From Alphaproteobacteria bacterium (GTDB lineage Bacteria > Pseudomonadota > Alphaproteobacteria > Micavibrionales > UBA2020), in assembly GCA_025934695.1 (NCBI GenBank), contig JAICWS010000002.1, forward strand, positions 62,001 through 126,000: 64,000 nucleotides of DNA, written 5' to 3'. The notes below the pieces were generated by a model. It was not told where the DNA came from, ran no database searches, and saw nothing but the letters and a program-made list of their open reading frames with translations. A program made the translations under genes and the position numbers. Within the stretch, counting starts at the first letter, position 1. Each line of letters begins with the position of its first letter. This document shows, piece by piece, positions 9,936 through 18,615 of the stretch.

Positions 9936-9964
9936 TTGACAAAATTAATGAAAATCAGTAGTTT
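9936..9964 (+). promoter_or_regulatory. Promoter of rpmJ
   Basis: TTGACA (9936-9941), 17-base spacer, TAGTTT (9959-9964), ending about 50 bases before the bL36 start codon. Confidence 0.55.
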
Positions 9965-10014
9965 GCCTTGCTTCGTTAGAAGCCTTTGGATTTACCGAAA
10001 TTGGAATCGCTGTC

Positions 10015-10152
10015 ATGAAAAAGACCTCGTCACTCAAATCGCTGAAAAAGCGCGATAAAAACAACAAAGTCGTCCGCCGCCGCGACGGCAAAGGCAAGAT
10101 GCGCTTTTACATCATCAACAAAGAAAACCCGCGCATGAAAGCAAAGCAATAA
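10015..10152 (+). CDS. rpmJ: Ribosomal protein bL36, cysteine-free form
   Basis: A 45-aa, very basic protein of the large ribosomal subunit. It matches the alternative zinc-independent (C-minus) bL36: [20 protein letters not shown], then [16 protein letters not shown]. The Cys and His zinc ligands of the classical form are absent. It is monocistronic: a promoter sits at 9936-9964, and a hairpin terminator begins within the last codons. Loss of the zinc ligands is typical of alphaproteobacterial bL36 and of zinc-starvation paralogues in other bacteria. No second copy is in the window, so I cannot say whether this is the only one. Confidence 0.93.
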   Translation: MKKTSSLKSLKKRDKNNKVVRRRDGKGKMRFYIINKENPRMKAKQ

Positions 10153-10166
10153 GCTTTGCTTTTTTC
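10138..10166 (+). terminator. Terminator overlapping the rpmJ stop codon
   Basis: AAAGCAAAGC and GCTTTGCTTT form a hairpin around the AATAA that contains the rpmJ stop TAA (10150-10152), followed by a T run. The stem is coded by the final Lys-Ala-Lys-Gln codons, so ribosome arrival at the stop must melt it. Confidence 0.7.
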
Positions 10167-10189
10167 CAGTGGCCTCCGCATATTGCTGA

Positions 10190-11248
<1,059 letters not shown>

Positions 11249-11257
11249 TCTGAAATT

Positions 11258-11542
11258 CTATCGCTTCGGACCGCCGGGCCACTGGTCGGCGGCGGGGATT
11301 TTTGCCGAGACGTTTTTTTCATCGTCCTTATCGGTGATGCTCAAGGTGTGGCCGGCGTGGGTGTATTTCACCGGCTTGCCGCCGAATTCATGGCTCAGGT
11401 CGATCAGGTCCATCGCGACATACCAGATATGCTTCTGCGCCTGCGCAGGGTCTTTATAGACGGCTTCAACGCTGTTCGCGTCGGCGGTCGTATTAAATTG
11501 CTCCTTCACGCTGCGGAACTGTTCCGTATGCACATGACCCAT
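11258..11542 (-). CDS. 94-aa hypothetical protein inserted between mreB and mreC
   Basis: I do not recognise it. It is a hydrophilic 94-aa protein without TM or signal peptide, beginning MGHVHTEQFRSVKEQFN and ending DQWPGGPKR. It is rich in His and charged residues, with a helical middle (HIWYVAMDLIDLSHEFGG). The ATG at 11542 is preceded by TAGGAGTG. It is convergent with mreB, 9 bases away, and divergent from mreC. A TTGACA on the minus strand at 11678-11683 could be its -35 box, but the -10 is poor and the leader would be over 100 bases. Confidence 0.65.
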   Translation of the reverse strand: MGHVHTEQFRSVKEQFNTTADANSVEAVYKDPAQAQKHIWYVAMDLIDLSHEFGGKPVKYTHAGHTLSITDKDDEKNVSAKIPAADQWPGGPKR

Positions 11543-11765
11543 GAATCACACTCCTATTTTACTTAAAACGAAACCGTCACAAAGCATGTTGGCTCTAGAA
11601 CCCGTTTCCCGGACAGGCGTTCGCCTCCAAAGAGGGACTGCCGAGGATTTAGCTAAAATTGCATAGGAGCAGTATTATGTCAATACAATTCGCCCCTTGG
11701 ACACTTAGCGCCCGGAATGGTAACTCTTTGTTAAGTACTTTCAGTCACTTGTCGCAATTGTTTGG

Positions 11766-11795
11766 TTGTAATTCGACAGCCATTTTTGCTATAAT
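11766..11795 (+). promoter_or_regulatory. Promoter of mreC operon
   Basis: TTGTAA (11766-11771), 18-base spacer, perfect TATAAT (11790-11795). It gives mreCD-mrdA-rodA a start independent of mreB. Confidence 0.6.
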
Positions 11796-11832
11796 GAAAC
11801 CAAGGGCAGCTTTGCTTTAGGGGTACCATCAC

Positions 11833-12723
11833 TTGTCCGGCCGGCCATACAAGAGTGTACTGCAGTCTCTCCCACTTCGGACAATCACCACCCGGGTGAC
11901 GCCGGCTGTTCTGATCCTCCTTGCCGTTACCTTGATGGTCGTTCATCGCACCGATGCCGTGCCGGTCGAAAAATTGCGCGTGATGATGGCCGACGCGGCC
12001 GCGCCGGTGATGGCCGCCATCTCCCAGCCCTTTGAAACGCTTGCTGATTCCTTCAGCGGAATCAAAACGATGCGCCAGCTGAAAGCGGAAAATATCCGCC
12101 TGAAGGCCGAAAATGAGCGTCTCCAGCAATGGTATGATGCGGCGCTTAAATATCAGGCACAGAACAAATCGCTGCAGGATCTGCTCAATTTGAAGGCAGA
12201 CCCGGCGCTCAGCTTCGTGACCACGCGGGTGGTGTCCGACCCCGGCGGCTCTTTCGTGAAAAGCGTGCTGCTCCCGGTCGGCAGCGGCGATAACGTGGCC
12301 AAGGGCAACGCCGTTATGTCAGGCCGCGGCCTCATCGGCCGGGTGACGGAAGTCGGCAACCGCTCCTCCCGCGTGCTGCTGATTACCGACCTGAACTCGC
12401 GCATCCCGGTCATCGTCCAGAATACCCGCACCCATGCGATCCTGGCCGGCAAGAATACAGATACTTTAAGGCTGGAAAGACTGCCGATCGACTCCAGCCT
12501 GACCGTGGGCCAGCGCATCGTCACCTCGGGTGATGGCGGCCAGCTGCCTCCCGATATCCCCATCGGCACGATCACCGAAGTCGGCCCCGGCGGCATCATC
12601 GTCCAGCCGCTTGCCGACATGAACGCCCTGACCTATGTTCAGGTCATCAACGCGCTGATGGATCGTGCGCTGGTCACGGGCGAAATTACGCCCGAAGCGC
12701 CGCAAAAGCACATCAAGCGCTAG
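11833..12723 (+). CDS. mreC: Rod-shape protein MreC
   Basis: Bitopic periplasmic scaffold of the elongasome that links MreB and MreD to PBP2 and RodA. The 296-aa product has a short cytoplasmic part, one TM (about 20-37, PAVLILLAVTLMVVH), a coiled coil (about 75-112, KTMRQLKAENIRLKAENERL) and the MreC beta domain (GNAVMSGRGLIGRVTEVG, SRVLLITDLNSRIPVI, GQRIVTSGDGGQLPPDIPIG). The start is TTG at 11833 with AGGGG upstream; an in-frame ATG at 11794 is cut off by a stop. mreD follows after 13 bases. Confidence 0.94.
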   Translation: MSGRPYKSVLQSLPLRTITTRVTPAVLILLAVTLMVVHRTDAVPVEKLRVMMADAAAPVMAAISQPFETLADSFSGIKTMRQLKAENIRLKAENERLQQWYDAALKYQAQNKSLQDLLNLKADPALSFVTTRVVSDPGGSFVKSVLLPVGSGDNVAKGNAVMSGRGLIGRVTEVGNRSSRVLLITDLNSRIPVIVQNTRTHAILAGKNTDTLRLERLPIDSSLTVGQRIVTSGDGGQLPPDIPIGTITEVGPGGIIVQPLADMNALTYVQVINALMDRALVTGEITPEAPQKHIKR

Positions 12724-12736
12724 GACAAGAACGCCA

Positions 12737-13276
12737 ATGACTTTCAAGGCAGACGAAGGCTGGGAAGAGCCGATACTCACCATGCTGTGGCGCTGGGCCG
12801 TCACGGTCTTCGTCGTGGCGATCCTGATCGCCCTCTCCGCCTTCCCCTTTCACATCGGCGACTTCGGCGAGATCCGCCCCTCCTTCATGATCATGGCGGT
12901 CTATTACTGGGCGGTCATGTGTCCGCCGATGCTCTCGCCGCTCGCGGCTTTCCTCTCGGGCGCGGCTTTCGACCTGTTGACCGGCCTGCCTTTCGGGCTC
13001 AATGCCATGACGCTGGTCGCCGTGCAGTGGACGACGCGCGCACAGCGCAAATTCCTCCTCGGCCAGCCCTTCCTCGTCATGTGGGTGGGCTTGGGACTGG
13101 TGTCCGTGGGCGCGGAGCTTTTGCAATGGGGGGCGGTCAGTCTGTTCAACTGGGCGGTCATGCCGCTCGAGTCGAATCTCATGAGCGCGCTGCTCACGAC
13201 CGCGATCTTCCCGCTCGCCGTCCTGCCGCTCTCGATCTTCAACAAGCCGCTGGCTGACCGGAACTCGCCGCTGTAA
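12737..13276 (+). CDS. mreD: Rod-shape protein MreD
   Basis: A 179-aa integral membrane protein of the elongasome, between mreC and mrdA. It has a short acidic N terminus (MTFKADEGWEEP), then five or so hydrophobic segments with IRPSFMIMAVYYWAVMCPP and the FLSGAAFDLLTGLPFGLNAM motif typical of MreD (LxGlxxDllxGxplG). I took the ATG at 12737. Frames starting further upstream lie in the mreC coding region. It is followed by mrdA after 24 bases. Confidence 0.92.
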   Translation: MTFKADEGWEEPILTMLWRWAVTVFVVAILIALSAFPFHIGDFGEIRPSFMIMAVYYWAVMCPPMLSPLAAFLSGAAFDLLTGLPFGLNAMTLVAVQWTTRAQRKFLLGQPFLVMWVGLGLVSVGAELLQWGAVSLFNWAVMPLESNLMSALLTTAIFPLAVLPLSIFNKPLADRNSPL

Positions 13277-13300
13277 CATGGAACCCTCGAGGACCCTGTC

Positions 13301-15214
13301 ATGAACCGCGACATGGAGAGATACAAGGAGTTCTCGCGCCGCGCGCTGCTCGTCGGCGTGGGGCAGGCCGCGCTGTTCGCGGTCCTGGGCGCGCGTCTCG
13401 CCTATCTGCAGGTCCACGAAAACGCGAAATTCCAGACGCTCTCCGACAAAAACCGCATCAGCACGCGCCTCGTGCCCGCGGGCCGCGGCGAAATCATGGA
13501 CCGTTTCGGCGTGCCGCTTGCCATCAACATCCAGAACTTCCGCGCCTTTCTGGTGCCCGAGCAGACGGACGATGTCGAAGGCACGCTCGACCGGCTTTCC
13601 AAGATCATCCCCGTCACCGACGACGACAAGCAGACGGTGCTGGCGCAGCTCGACCAGAACCGCCCCTTCACGCCACTGCTCGTGAAGGAAAATCTCACGT
13701 GGAATGATATGGCGGCGGTGGAGCTCAACCTGCCCGACCTGCCCGGCGTCTCGACCGACGAAGGCGAGGCCCGCTCCTATCCGCTCTCGAAAGCGACGGC
13801 GCATATCATCGGCTATGTCGGGCGCGTCTCGGAAGCCGAAATGACGGACGATCCGGTCATGAGCATTCCCGGCTTCCGCATCGGCAAATCGGGCGTGGAG
13901 AAGAAATTCGATTCCGAACTGCGCGGCGTGGCGGGGCAGATCCAGGAAGAAGTCAACGTGGTCGGCCGCGCGATCCGCGAACTCTCGCGCACCGAGCCGA
14001 AAAAGGGCCACCGGCTGACGCTGACGCTTGACGCCGACATCCAGATGCAATGCCAGGAACGGCTCGCGCAGGAAAAAAGCGCCTCGGCCATCGTCATGGA
14101 TGCGCATACCGGCGAAGTTTACGCGCTCTGCTCTTACCCCAGTTTCGACCCGAACCTGTTCTCGAGCGGCATTCCCGCCGACACCTGGGAAGATCTGCTG
14201 GCCGACGAGGCGAACCCGCTGACCAACAAGATCGTGGCCGGGCAATATCCGCCGGGCTCGACCTTCAAGCCGATCACCGCGATGGCGGCGCTGGAAGCCG
14301 GCGTCGATCCTAACACGCACGTCTTCTGCCCCGGCTACTATACCTTCGGCGACCGGCGTTTCCATTGCTGGAGCTGGAACCGCGGCGGCCATGGCTCGGT
14401 CAACTTCGAAAGCGCACTGTGCCAGTCCTGCGACACGTTTTTCTATGAAATGGGCCACCGTATCGGCGTCGACGCCATCGCGAAAATGGCGCATCGCCTC
14501 GGCCTGGGCCAAAAACTCGGCTTCGAAATCCCGGGCGAGGCGCCTGGGCTCGTTCCCGACCAGGCCTGGAAGCTCAGGGTCTCCAAGCAGCCCTGGCAGC
14601 AGGGCGAGACGCTCAACATCGCGATCGGACAGGGCCAGACGGTGGCGACGCCGCTGCAGCTCGCGACCATGTGCGCGCGTATCGTCAACGGCGGCAAGGC
14701 GGTCAAGCCGGTGCTGGTGCGCTCCATCGAGGAGGAAGGCAACCAGGTGCCCGTGCCCGAGACCCTCGGCCTCAGGAAACAGAGCCTCGACATCGTCGTG
14801 CGCGGCATGGACATGGTGGTCAACGACCCGCGCGGCACGGCGAAACGTTCTGCGATCACGGAGGCCCCCTATTCCATGGGCGGCAAGACCGGCTCCGCGC
14901 AGGTGCGGCGCATCACCGAGGCCATGCGTGCGGAAAACCTCAAACCCACCGATATACCGTGGAAATTCCGTGACCATGCCCTGTTCATCGGCTTCGGTCC
15001 CGTCGATGCGCCGCAGTATGTGACCGCCGTCGTCGTCGAGCACGGGACGCATGGCGCCACGGCTTGTGGTCCCATCGCGCATGACATCCTGCTGGCGGCG
15101 CAGAAGCGCAACCCGTCCAAAATCCACACGGTTGACGACGCGGTCGACGAAGCCGTGGCGAAAAAACCGCCCGCGATCGCCGCCAAACCGCCGCATCACA
15201 AGAAAGCAGGCTGA
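13301..15214 (+). CDS. mrdA: Penicillin-binding protein 2 (elongasome transpeptidase)
   Basis: Class B PBP that crosslinks peptidoglycan during elongation together with RodA; 637 aa, a normal length. An N-terminal TM (about 14-37) anchors it. The pedestal domain carries RGEIMDRFGVPLAIN. The transpeptidase motifs are the S-x-x-K box in PPGSTFKPITA (Ser320, Lys323), SCD at 376-378 (the S-x-N equivalent, with Asp as in other PBP2 proteins) and KTG at 529-531. The C-terminal tail is basic and His-rich (KPPHHKKAG). It ends one base before rodA. Confidence 0.96.
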   Translation: MNRDMERYKEFSRRALLVGVGQAALFAVLGARLAYLQVHENAKFQTLSDKNRISTRLVPAGRGEIMDRFGVPLAINIQNFRAFLVPEQTDDVEGTLDRLSKIIPVTDDDKQTVLAQLDQNRPFTPLLVKENLTWNDMAAVELNLPDLPGVSTDEGEARSYPLSKATAHIIGYVGRVSEAEMTDDPVMSIPGFRIGKSGVEKKFDSELRGVAGQIQEEVNVVGRAIRELSRTEPKKGHRLTLTLDADIQMQCQERLAQEKSASAIVMDAHTGEVYALCSYPSFDPNLFSSGIPADTWEDLLADEANPLTNKIVAGQYPPGSTFKPITAMAALEAGVDPNTHVFCPGYYTFGDRRFHCWSWNRGGHGSVNFESALCQSCDTFFYEMGHRIGVDAIAKMAHRLGLGQKLGFEIPGEAPGLVPDQAWKLRVSKQPWQQGETLNIAIGQGQTVATPLQLATMCARIVNGGKAVKPVLVRSIEEEGNQVPVPETLGLRKQSLDIVVRGMDMVVNDPRGTAKRSAITEAPYSMGGKTGSAQVRRITEAMRAENLKPTDIPWKFRDHALFIGFGPVDAPQYVTAVVVEHGTHGATACGPIAHDILLAAQKRNPSKIHTVDDAVDEAVAKKPPAIAAKPPHHKKAG

Positions 15215-15215
15215 C

Positions 15216-16352
15216 ATGTCCCTGTTGCGCGACAGCATGAATGCCATCGAGAAAGTCAAAGCCATCAGCTGGCCCTTTCTCGTCCTCGTCACGCTGGCGG
15301 CCTGCATCGGCTTCGTGTCGCTCTATTCCGCGGCATCGGGCTCCATGCAGCCCTGGGCCGCCTCGCAGATGGCGAAATTCGCGATGGGCATGGCGGGCCT
15401 CGTCGTGACCGCCGTCATCGACATCCGCATCTGGATGCGTCTGGCCTATCCGATTTACGTCGTCTCGCTGCTGCTCGTCGTCGTCGTGCTCATCCACGGC
15501 CATACCTCCATGGGCGCGCAGCGCTGGATCGACTTAGGGTTCCTCAAGCTCCAGCCTTCCGAGGTCATGAAGATCGCGATCGTCATGACGATGGCGCGCT
15601 TTTTCCAGGGCGCCACGACCGACGACGTCAAGAACCCGCTGTTCCTGATCGCGCCCTTGGGCTTGCTCGCGGTGCCGGTGGCGCTGGTTGCCCTGCAGCC
15701 GGATCTGGGCACGGCCATCATGCTCATTGCGGTCGCGGGCGCGATGTTCTTCGTGGCGGGCGTTGCCTACTGGATGTTCGGCCTCGTGGCGGCAGGCGGC
15801 ATCGCCATGCTCCCCGTCGGTTGGCACTTTCTCCACGATTACCAGCGCCAGCGCGTCATGACTTTTCTCGATCCGGAAAGCGATCCTCTGGGCGCCGGCT
15901 ATCACATCACGCAGTCGAAGATCGCGCTCGGCTCTGGCGGCGTCTTTGGCAAGGGTTTCCTGCATGGCACGCAAAGCCACCTGAACTTCCTGCCCGAGAA
16001 GCAGACCGATTTCATCTTCACCCTGTTCACCGAGGAATGGGGCCTGGTCGGCGGCGTCGCGCTCATGACGCTTTTCGCGCTCATCATCATCTACGGCTAC
16101 TTCATGGCCTTCCAGTGCCAGAACCAGTTCGGCAGGCTCTTGGCCACGGGCATCATCATCAACTTTTCGCTTTATATTTTCATCAATATCGGTATGGTCA
16201 TGGGGCTTTTGCCCGTGGTGGGCGTGCCGCTGCCGATGATCTCGTACGGCGGCACCGCGATGCTCTCCGTGCTGTTCGGCTTCGGCCTCTTGATGTCGGC
16301 CCACGTGCACAGGGACGTGAAGTTCACCCGCCGCGGCTTCGACATGGCCTAG
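15216..16352 (+). CDS. rodA: Peptidoglycan glycosyltransferase RodA
   Basis: SEDS-family polymerase that makes glycan strands from lipid II, partnered with PBP2. The 378-aa product has about ten TM segments. Family landmarks are GAQRWIDLGFLKLQPSE, ALQPDLGTAIML, FLDPESDPLGAGYHITQSKI, GSGGVFGKGFLHGTQSHLNF, LPEKQTDFIFTLFTEEWG (with the conserved acidic residue of SEDS enzymes) and LPMISYGGTAML. The ATG at 15216 is one base after the mrdA stop, so the two are surely co-translated. Frames extending upstream overlap mrdA and are rejected. Confidence 0.96.
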   Translation: MSLLRDSMNAIEKVKAISWPFLVLVTLAACIGFVSLYSAASGSMQPWAASQMAKFAMGMAGLVVTAVIDIRIWMRLAYPIYVVSLLLVVVVLIHGHTSMGAQRWIDLGFLKLQPSEVMKIAIVMTMARFFQGATTDDVKNPLFLIAPLGLLAVPVALVALQPDLGTAIMLIAVAGAMFFVAGVAYWMFGLVAAGGIAMLPVGWHFLHDYQRQRVMTFLDPESDPLGAGYHITQSKIALGSGGVFGKGFLHGTQSHLNFLPEKQTDFIFTLFTEEWGLVGGVALMTLFALIIIYGYFMAFQCQNQFGRLLATGIIINFSLYIFINIGMVMGLLPVVGVPLPMISYGGTAMLSVLFGFGLLMSAHVHRDVKFTRRGFDMA

Positions 16353-16370
16353 TAGAGACAAGAAAAGACA

Positions 16371-17249
16371 ATGAAAAAGACGGCTGCCAAGAAAAAATCC
16401 GCTCCCCGGAATGCGCCCGCGCGCGTGAAAACCATCGTCAAACTGGCGCCGAAGAAGCTGATGGGAGCAGGCGAGCCGCCCGCTGTACGTGTCGAAAACG
16501 GCCGCGGCCGCGCCAAATGCGTTATCGTCTGCGACCATGCCGCCAACCGCGTGCCCCGCACGCTCAAAGATCTCGGCCTGTCGAAGGCGCAGCTGCAGCA
16601 GCATATCGCTTGGGATCCCGGCACCGAAGACATCGGCCGCTACCTCTCGAAGGCGCTGGGCGCGACCGTCGTTCTCGCCTCCTACTCACGTCTCGTCGTG
16701 GACCTCAATCGCGGGCACGACCATCCCGAGCTGATGCGCGACACGTCCGATCATGTTCATATTCCCGGCAACGTTGGGCTGACGGCGGCCCAGAAAAAGC
16801 AGCGCCTCGACGAACTGTTCTGGCCGTACCACAATGAAATCGATCGCCAGCTGAAGCGTTTTACGTCAAAGGGCGTGGCCCCGGTCCTGATTTCTGTCCA
16901 CAGCTTCACGCCGCAGATGGACGGTTTTCGCCGGCCTTGGCACATCGGCGTCCTGTGGAACCGCGAGGAGAAGATTGCCCGCGCGCTCGTGAAGAACTTG
17001 CGGCGCAACAGCCCTGACCTGGTCATCGGGGAAAACGAGCCCTATTCGCTCAAGGCCGCCAATTTCCTCAAGAATACGATCAGCACCCATGCTGAATCGA
17101 AGGGACTTCCTTATATCATCCTCGAATTCCGCCAGGACCTCGTGAACACGAAGAAAAAGGCGGAAAAATGGGCGGAGATCTTTTTGGAAAGCCTGCGGCC
17201 CATCCTCGCCGACAAGCAGCTTTACACCCTGCGCCGGCGCAAGGCTTAG
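16371..17249 (+). CDS. N-formylglutamate amidohydrolase family protein
   Basis: A 292-aa metal-dependent hydrolase of the N-formylglutamate amidohydrolase (HutG2/FGase) family. It has a Lys/Arg/Ala-rich N-terminal extension (1-45), then CVIVCDHAANRVPRTL, HIAWDPGTEDIGRYLS, YSRLVVDLNRGHDHPELM, ISVHSFTPQMDGFRRPWHIG, GENEPYSLKA, STHAESKGLPYIILEFRQDL. The metal and substrate residues lie in the DH, DPG, RLVVDLNR, SVHSF and EFRQD motifs. The usual role is hydrolysis of N-formyl-L-glutamate in histidine degradation, but no hut gene is nearby. Family members beside cell-wall genes may act on other N-acyl amino acids. It lies 18 bases after rodA and is probably in the same transcript. Confidence 0.88.
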   Translation: MKKTAAKKKSAPRNAPARVKTIVKLAPKKLMGAGEPPAVRVENGRGRAKCVIVCDHAANRVPRTLKDLGLSKAQLQQHIAWDPGTEDIGRYLSKALGATVVLASYSRLVVDLNRGHDHPELMRDTSDHVHIPGNVGLTAAQKKQRLDELFWPYHNEIDRQLKRFTSKGVAPVLISVHSFTPQMDGFRRPWHIGVLWNREEKIARALVKNLRRNSPDLVIGENEPYSLKAANFLKNTISTHAESKGLPYIILEFRQDLVNTKKKAEKWAEIFLESLRPILADKQLYTLRRRKA

Positions 17250-17305
17250 ACATATTCCTTCAACTACCCACTTTTCGCCGCGCCCCAATTCCCGGATAAT
17301 GCATC

Positions 17306-18460
17306 ATGGTTGCGATTGATGCTGATAACCGGGACATCCGGCGCGCGATAGAAAAACTGGTGACGCTGACCGAGGCGAGCGGCGCCAGGTTCAGCGACGA
17401 AATCATCGTCCGGTACAAGCAGGGCAACTTCAGCATCGCGTCGAAGAGCAACGAGAAGGGCAAGCCCTTCATGCGGCTCCCGCTGTCCAGCCTGCCCCGC
17501 TTCGACCAGTTCCAGTTTTCGCTAGACGGAAACGACCTGGGCCTGTCGGGCTGGTCCGAGGCCGTGCCGCAGCAGCACTTCCAGATCGTCGACGCCATGA
17601 TCGAACTTTATAATCTGTGCGGGAAGGCGAAGCGGCACCGTCTCGCCTCAGCCTGGCTTTTTCTCGCGGACCAGCCTGAGCTTCTGCCGCTGATCCTTGA
17701 AGGCAGGGACGACCCGACGGTGAATGGCCTCGTCGGGCGCATCCGGGCGGGCTACATCGGGGACCTCGTCCTCGACACTTTCCTGATGACGCGCTACATC
17801 ATGATCGACAATCTCCTCCTGCTGATGCCCGTCGCCGAGTTCGTGAACCATTCCAACCGGGCCCAGACCTTCTATTTCCCGCCGCGGGCGGAAGGCGGCG
17901 GCGTTACGGTGCGCCGGACGCGGATTCCCAAACGCTTCGGCGACGAGTGTTTCGCCTCCTACGGCAAGCTCGACAGCCTCGACAGCTGGCTGATCTATAA
18001 TTTCGTCGAGGAATATGCGGATTTCGTGCGCTCGGTCCCGCTCGACATCGAACTGCCGGGCGTGGGCACCATCCGGGTGCATGGCTATATCATGCCGGGC
18101 GGCCCGTCCAAGATCCCGCCGGAGCTGGAAGACCTGCGGGACTGGATGCCGGAAGCACTCGTCAAAGAGCGGGGCCTTATCGAGATACGCTTCCTCCTGA
18201 TACCTTCCGTGCATTCGCCGAACCTGCGCCGCGTGCTGCGCTGGGTCATCGACCAGCTGGCCCCCGGCCACGCGCAGGCGGACAGCCTCGTTGCGTCGGC
18301 GGAGGCGCAAGTGCTTGAGAAAAACTGGGCTTATTACGAGGCGCTGCGCCAGCGCCTCAAGACCATCGTGCTCAAAAATCCCGCGAAGAAACCGGTTCTC
18401 GACGTGCTGAACAATCTCTGCGCACTGCAGCATGGCCGTCTTGTTGAGTATGGAAAATAA
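17306..18460 (+). CDS. SET-domain protein, LSMT/SETD3-like
   Basis: A 384-aa cytosolic protein resembling Rubisco-LSMT-type protein lysine methyltransferases. The SET landmarks are PVAEFVNHSN (about residues 177-186, equivalent to the NHS/NHxP element that binds AdoMet) and FASYGKLDSLDSWLIYNFVEEY (about 215-236, equivalent to the YG..s...LL..YGF motif, which includes the catalytic Tyr region). A helical C-terminal part (about 255-384) fits the substrate-binding domain of this family. The ATG at 17306 has only a weak GGAT upstream. It lies 56 bases after the amidohydrolase gene. The assignment rests on two motifs and layout; target unknown. It could be a degenerate homologue. Confidence 0.68.
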   Translation: MVAIDADNRDIRRAIEKLVTLTEASGARFSDEIIVRYKQGNFSIASKSNEKGKPFMRLPLSSLPRFDQFQFSLDGNDLGLSGWSEAVPQQHFQIVDAMIELYNLCGKAKRHRLASAWLFLADQPELLPLILEGRDDPTVNGLVGRIRAGYIGDLVLDTFLMTRYIMIDNLLLLMPVAEFVNHSNRAQTFYFPPRAEGGGVTVRRTRIPKRFGDECFASYGKLDSLDSWLIYNFVEEYADFVRSVPLDIELPGVGTIRVHGYIMPGGPSKIPPELEDLRDWMPEALVKERGLIEIRFLLIPSVHSPNLRRVLRWVIDQLAPGHAQADSLVASAEAQVLEKNWAYYEALRQRLKTIVLKNPAKKPVLDVLNNLCALQHGRLVEYGK

Positions 18461-18553
18461 GCGACGAGAAAAATGCCCGCGGGCGCCCGCCGCGACTCTC
18501 CTCGAAAATGCGCGCAAAACCTGCGGTTTTTCGCTGTTCCTGCGTCTTCACGG

Positions 18554-18582
18554 TTGCTATAATTTTGGGCGTGCCATATATA
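18554..18582 (+). promoter_or_regulatory. Promoter of dnaN
   Basis: TTGCTA (18554-18559), 17-base spacer, TATATA (18577-18582), 33 bases before the dnaN ATG. dnaA is not adjacent, so dnaN needs its own promoter. Confidence 0.6.
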
Positions 18583-18615
18583 TAGTCAGTCTCAAAAAGT
18601 TGATGGTAGGGGCCC

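Noticed and set aside
12713-15307. Long open frame antisense to mrdA
   Set aside because: It is the complement of clear PBP2 codons; the product is Arg/His/Ala/Asp-rich low-complexity protein without motifs. G+C-rich codon bias opens such frames.
16371-17249. Placement of the amidohydrolase in a histidine-utilisation operon
   Set aside because: No hutH, hutU, hutI or hutC neighbour; the context is the elongasome operon.
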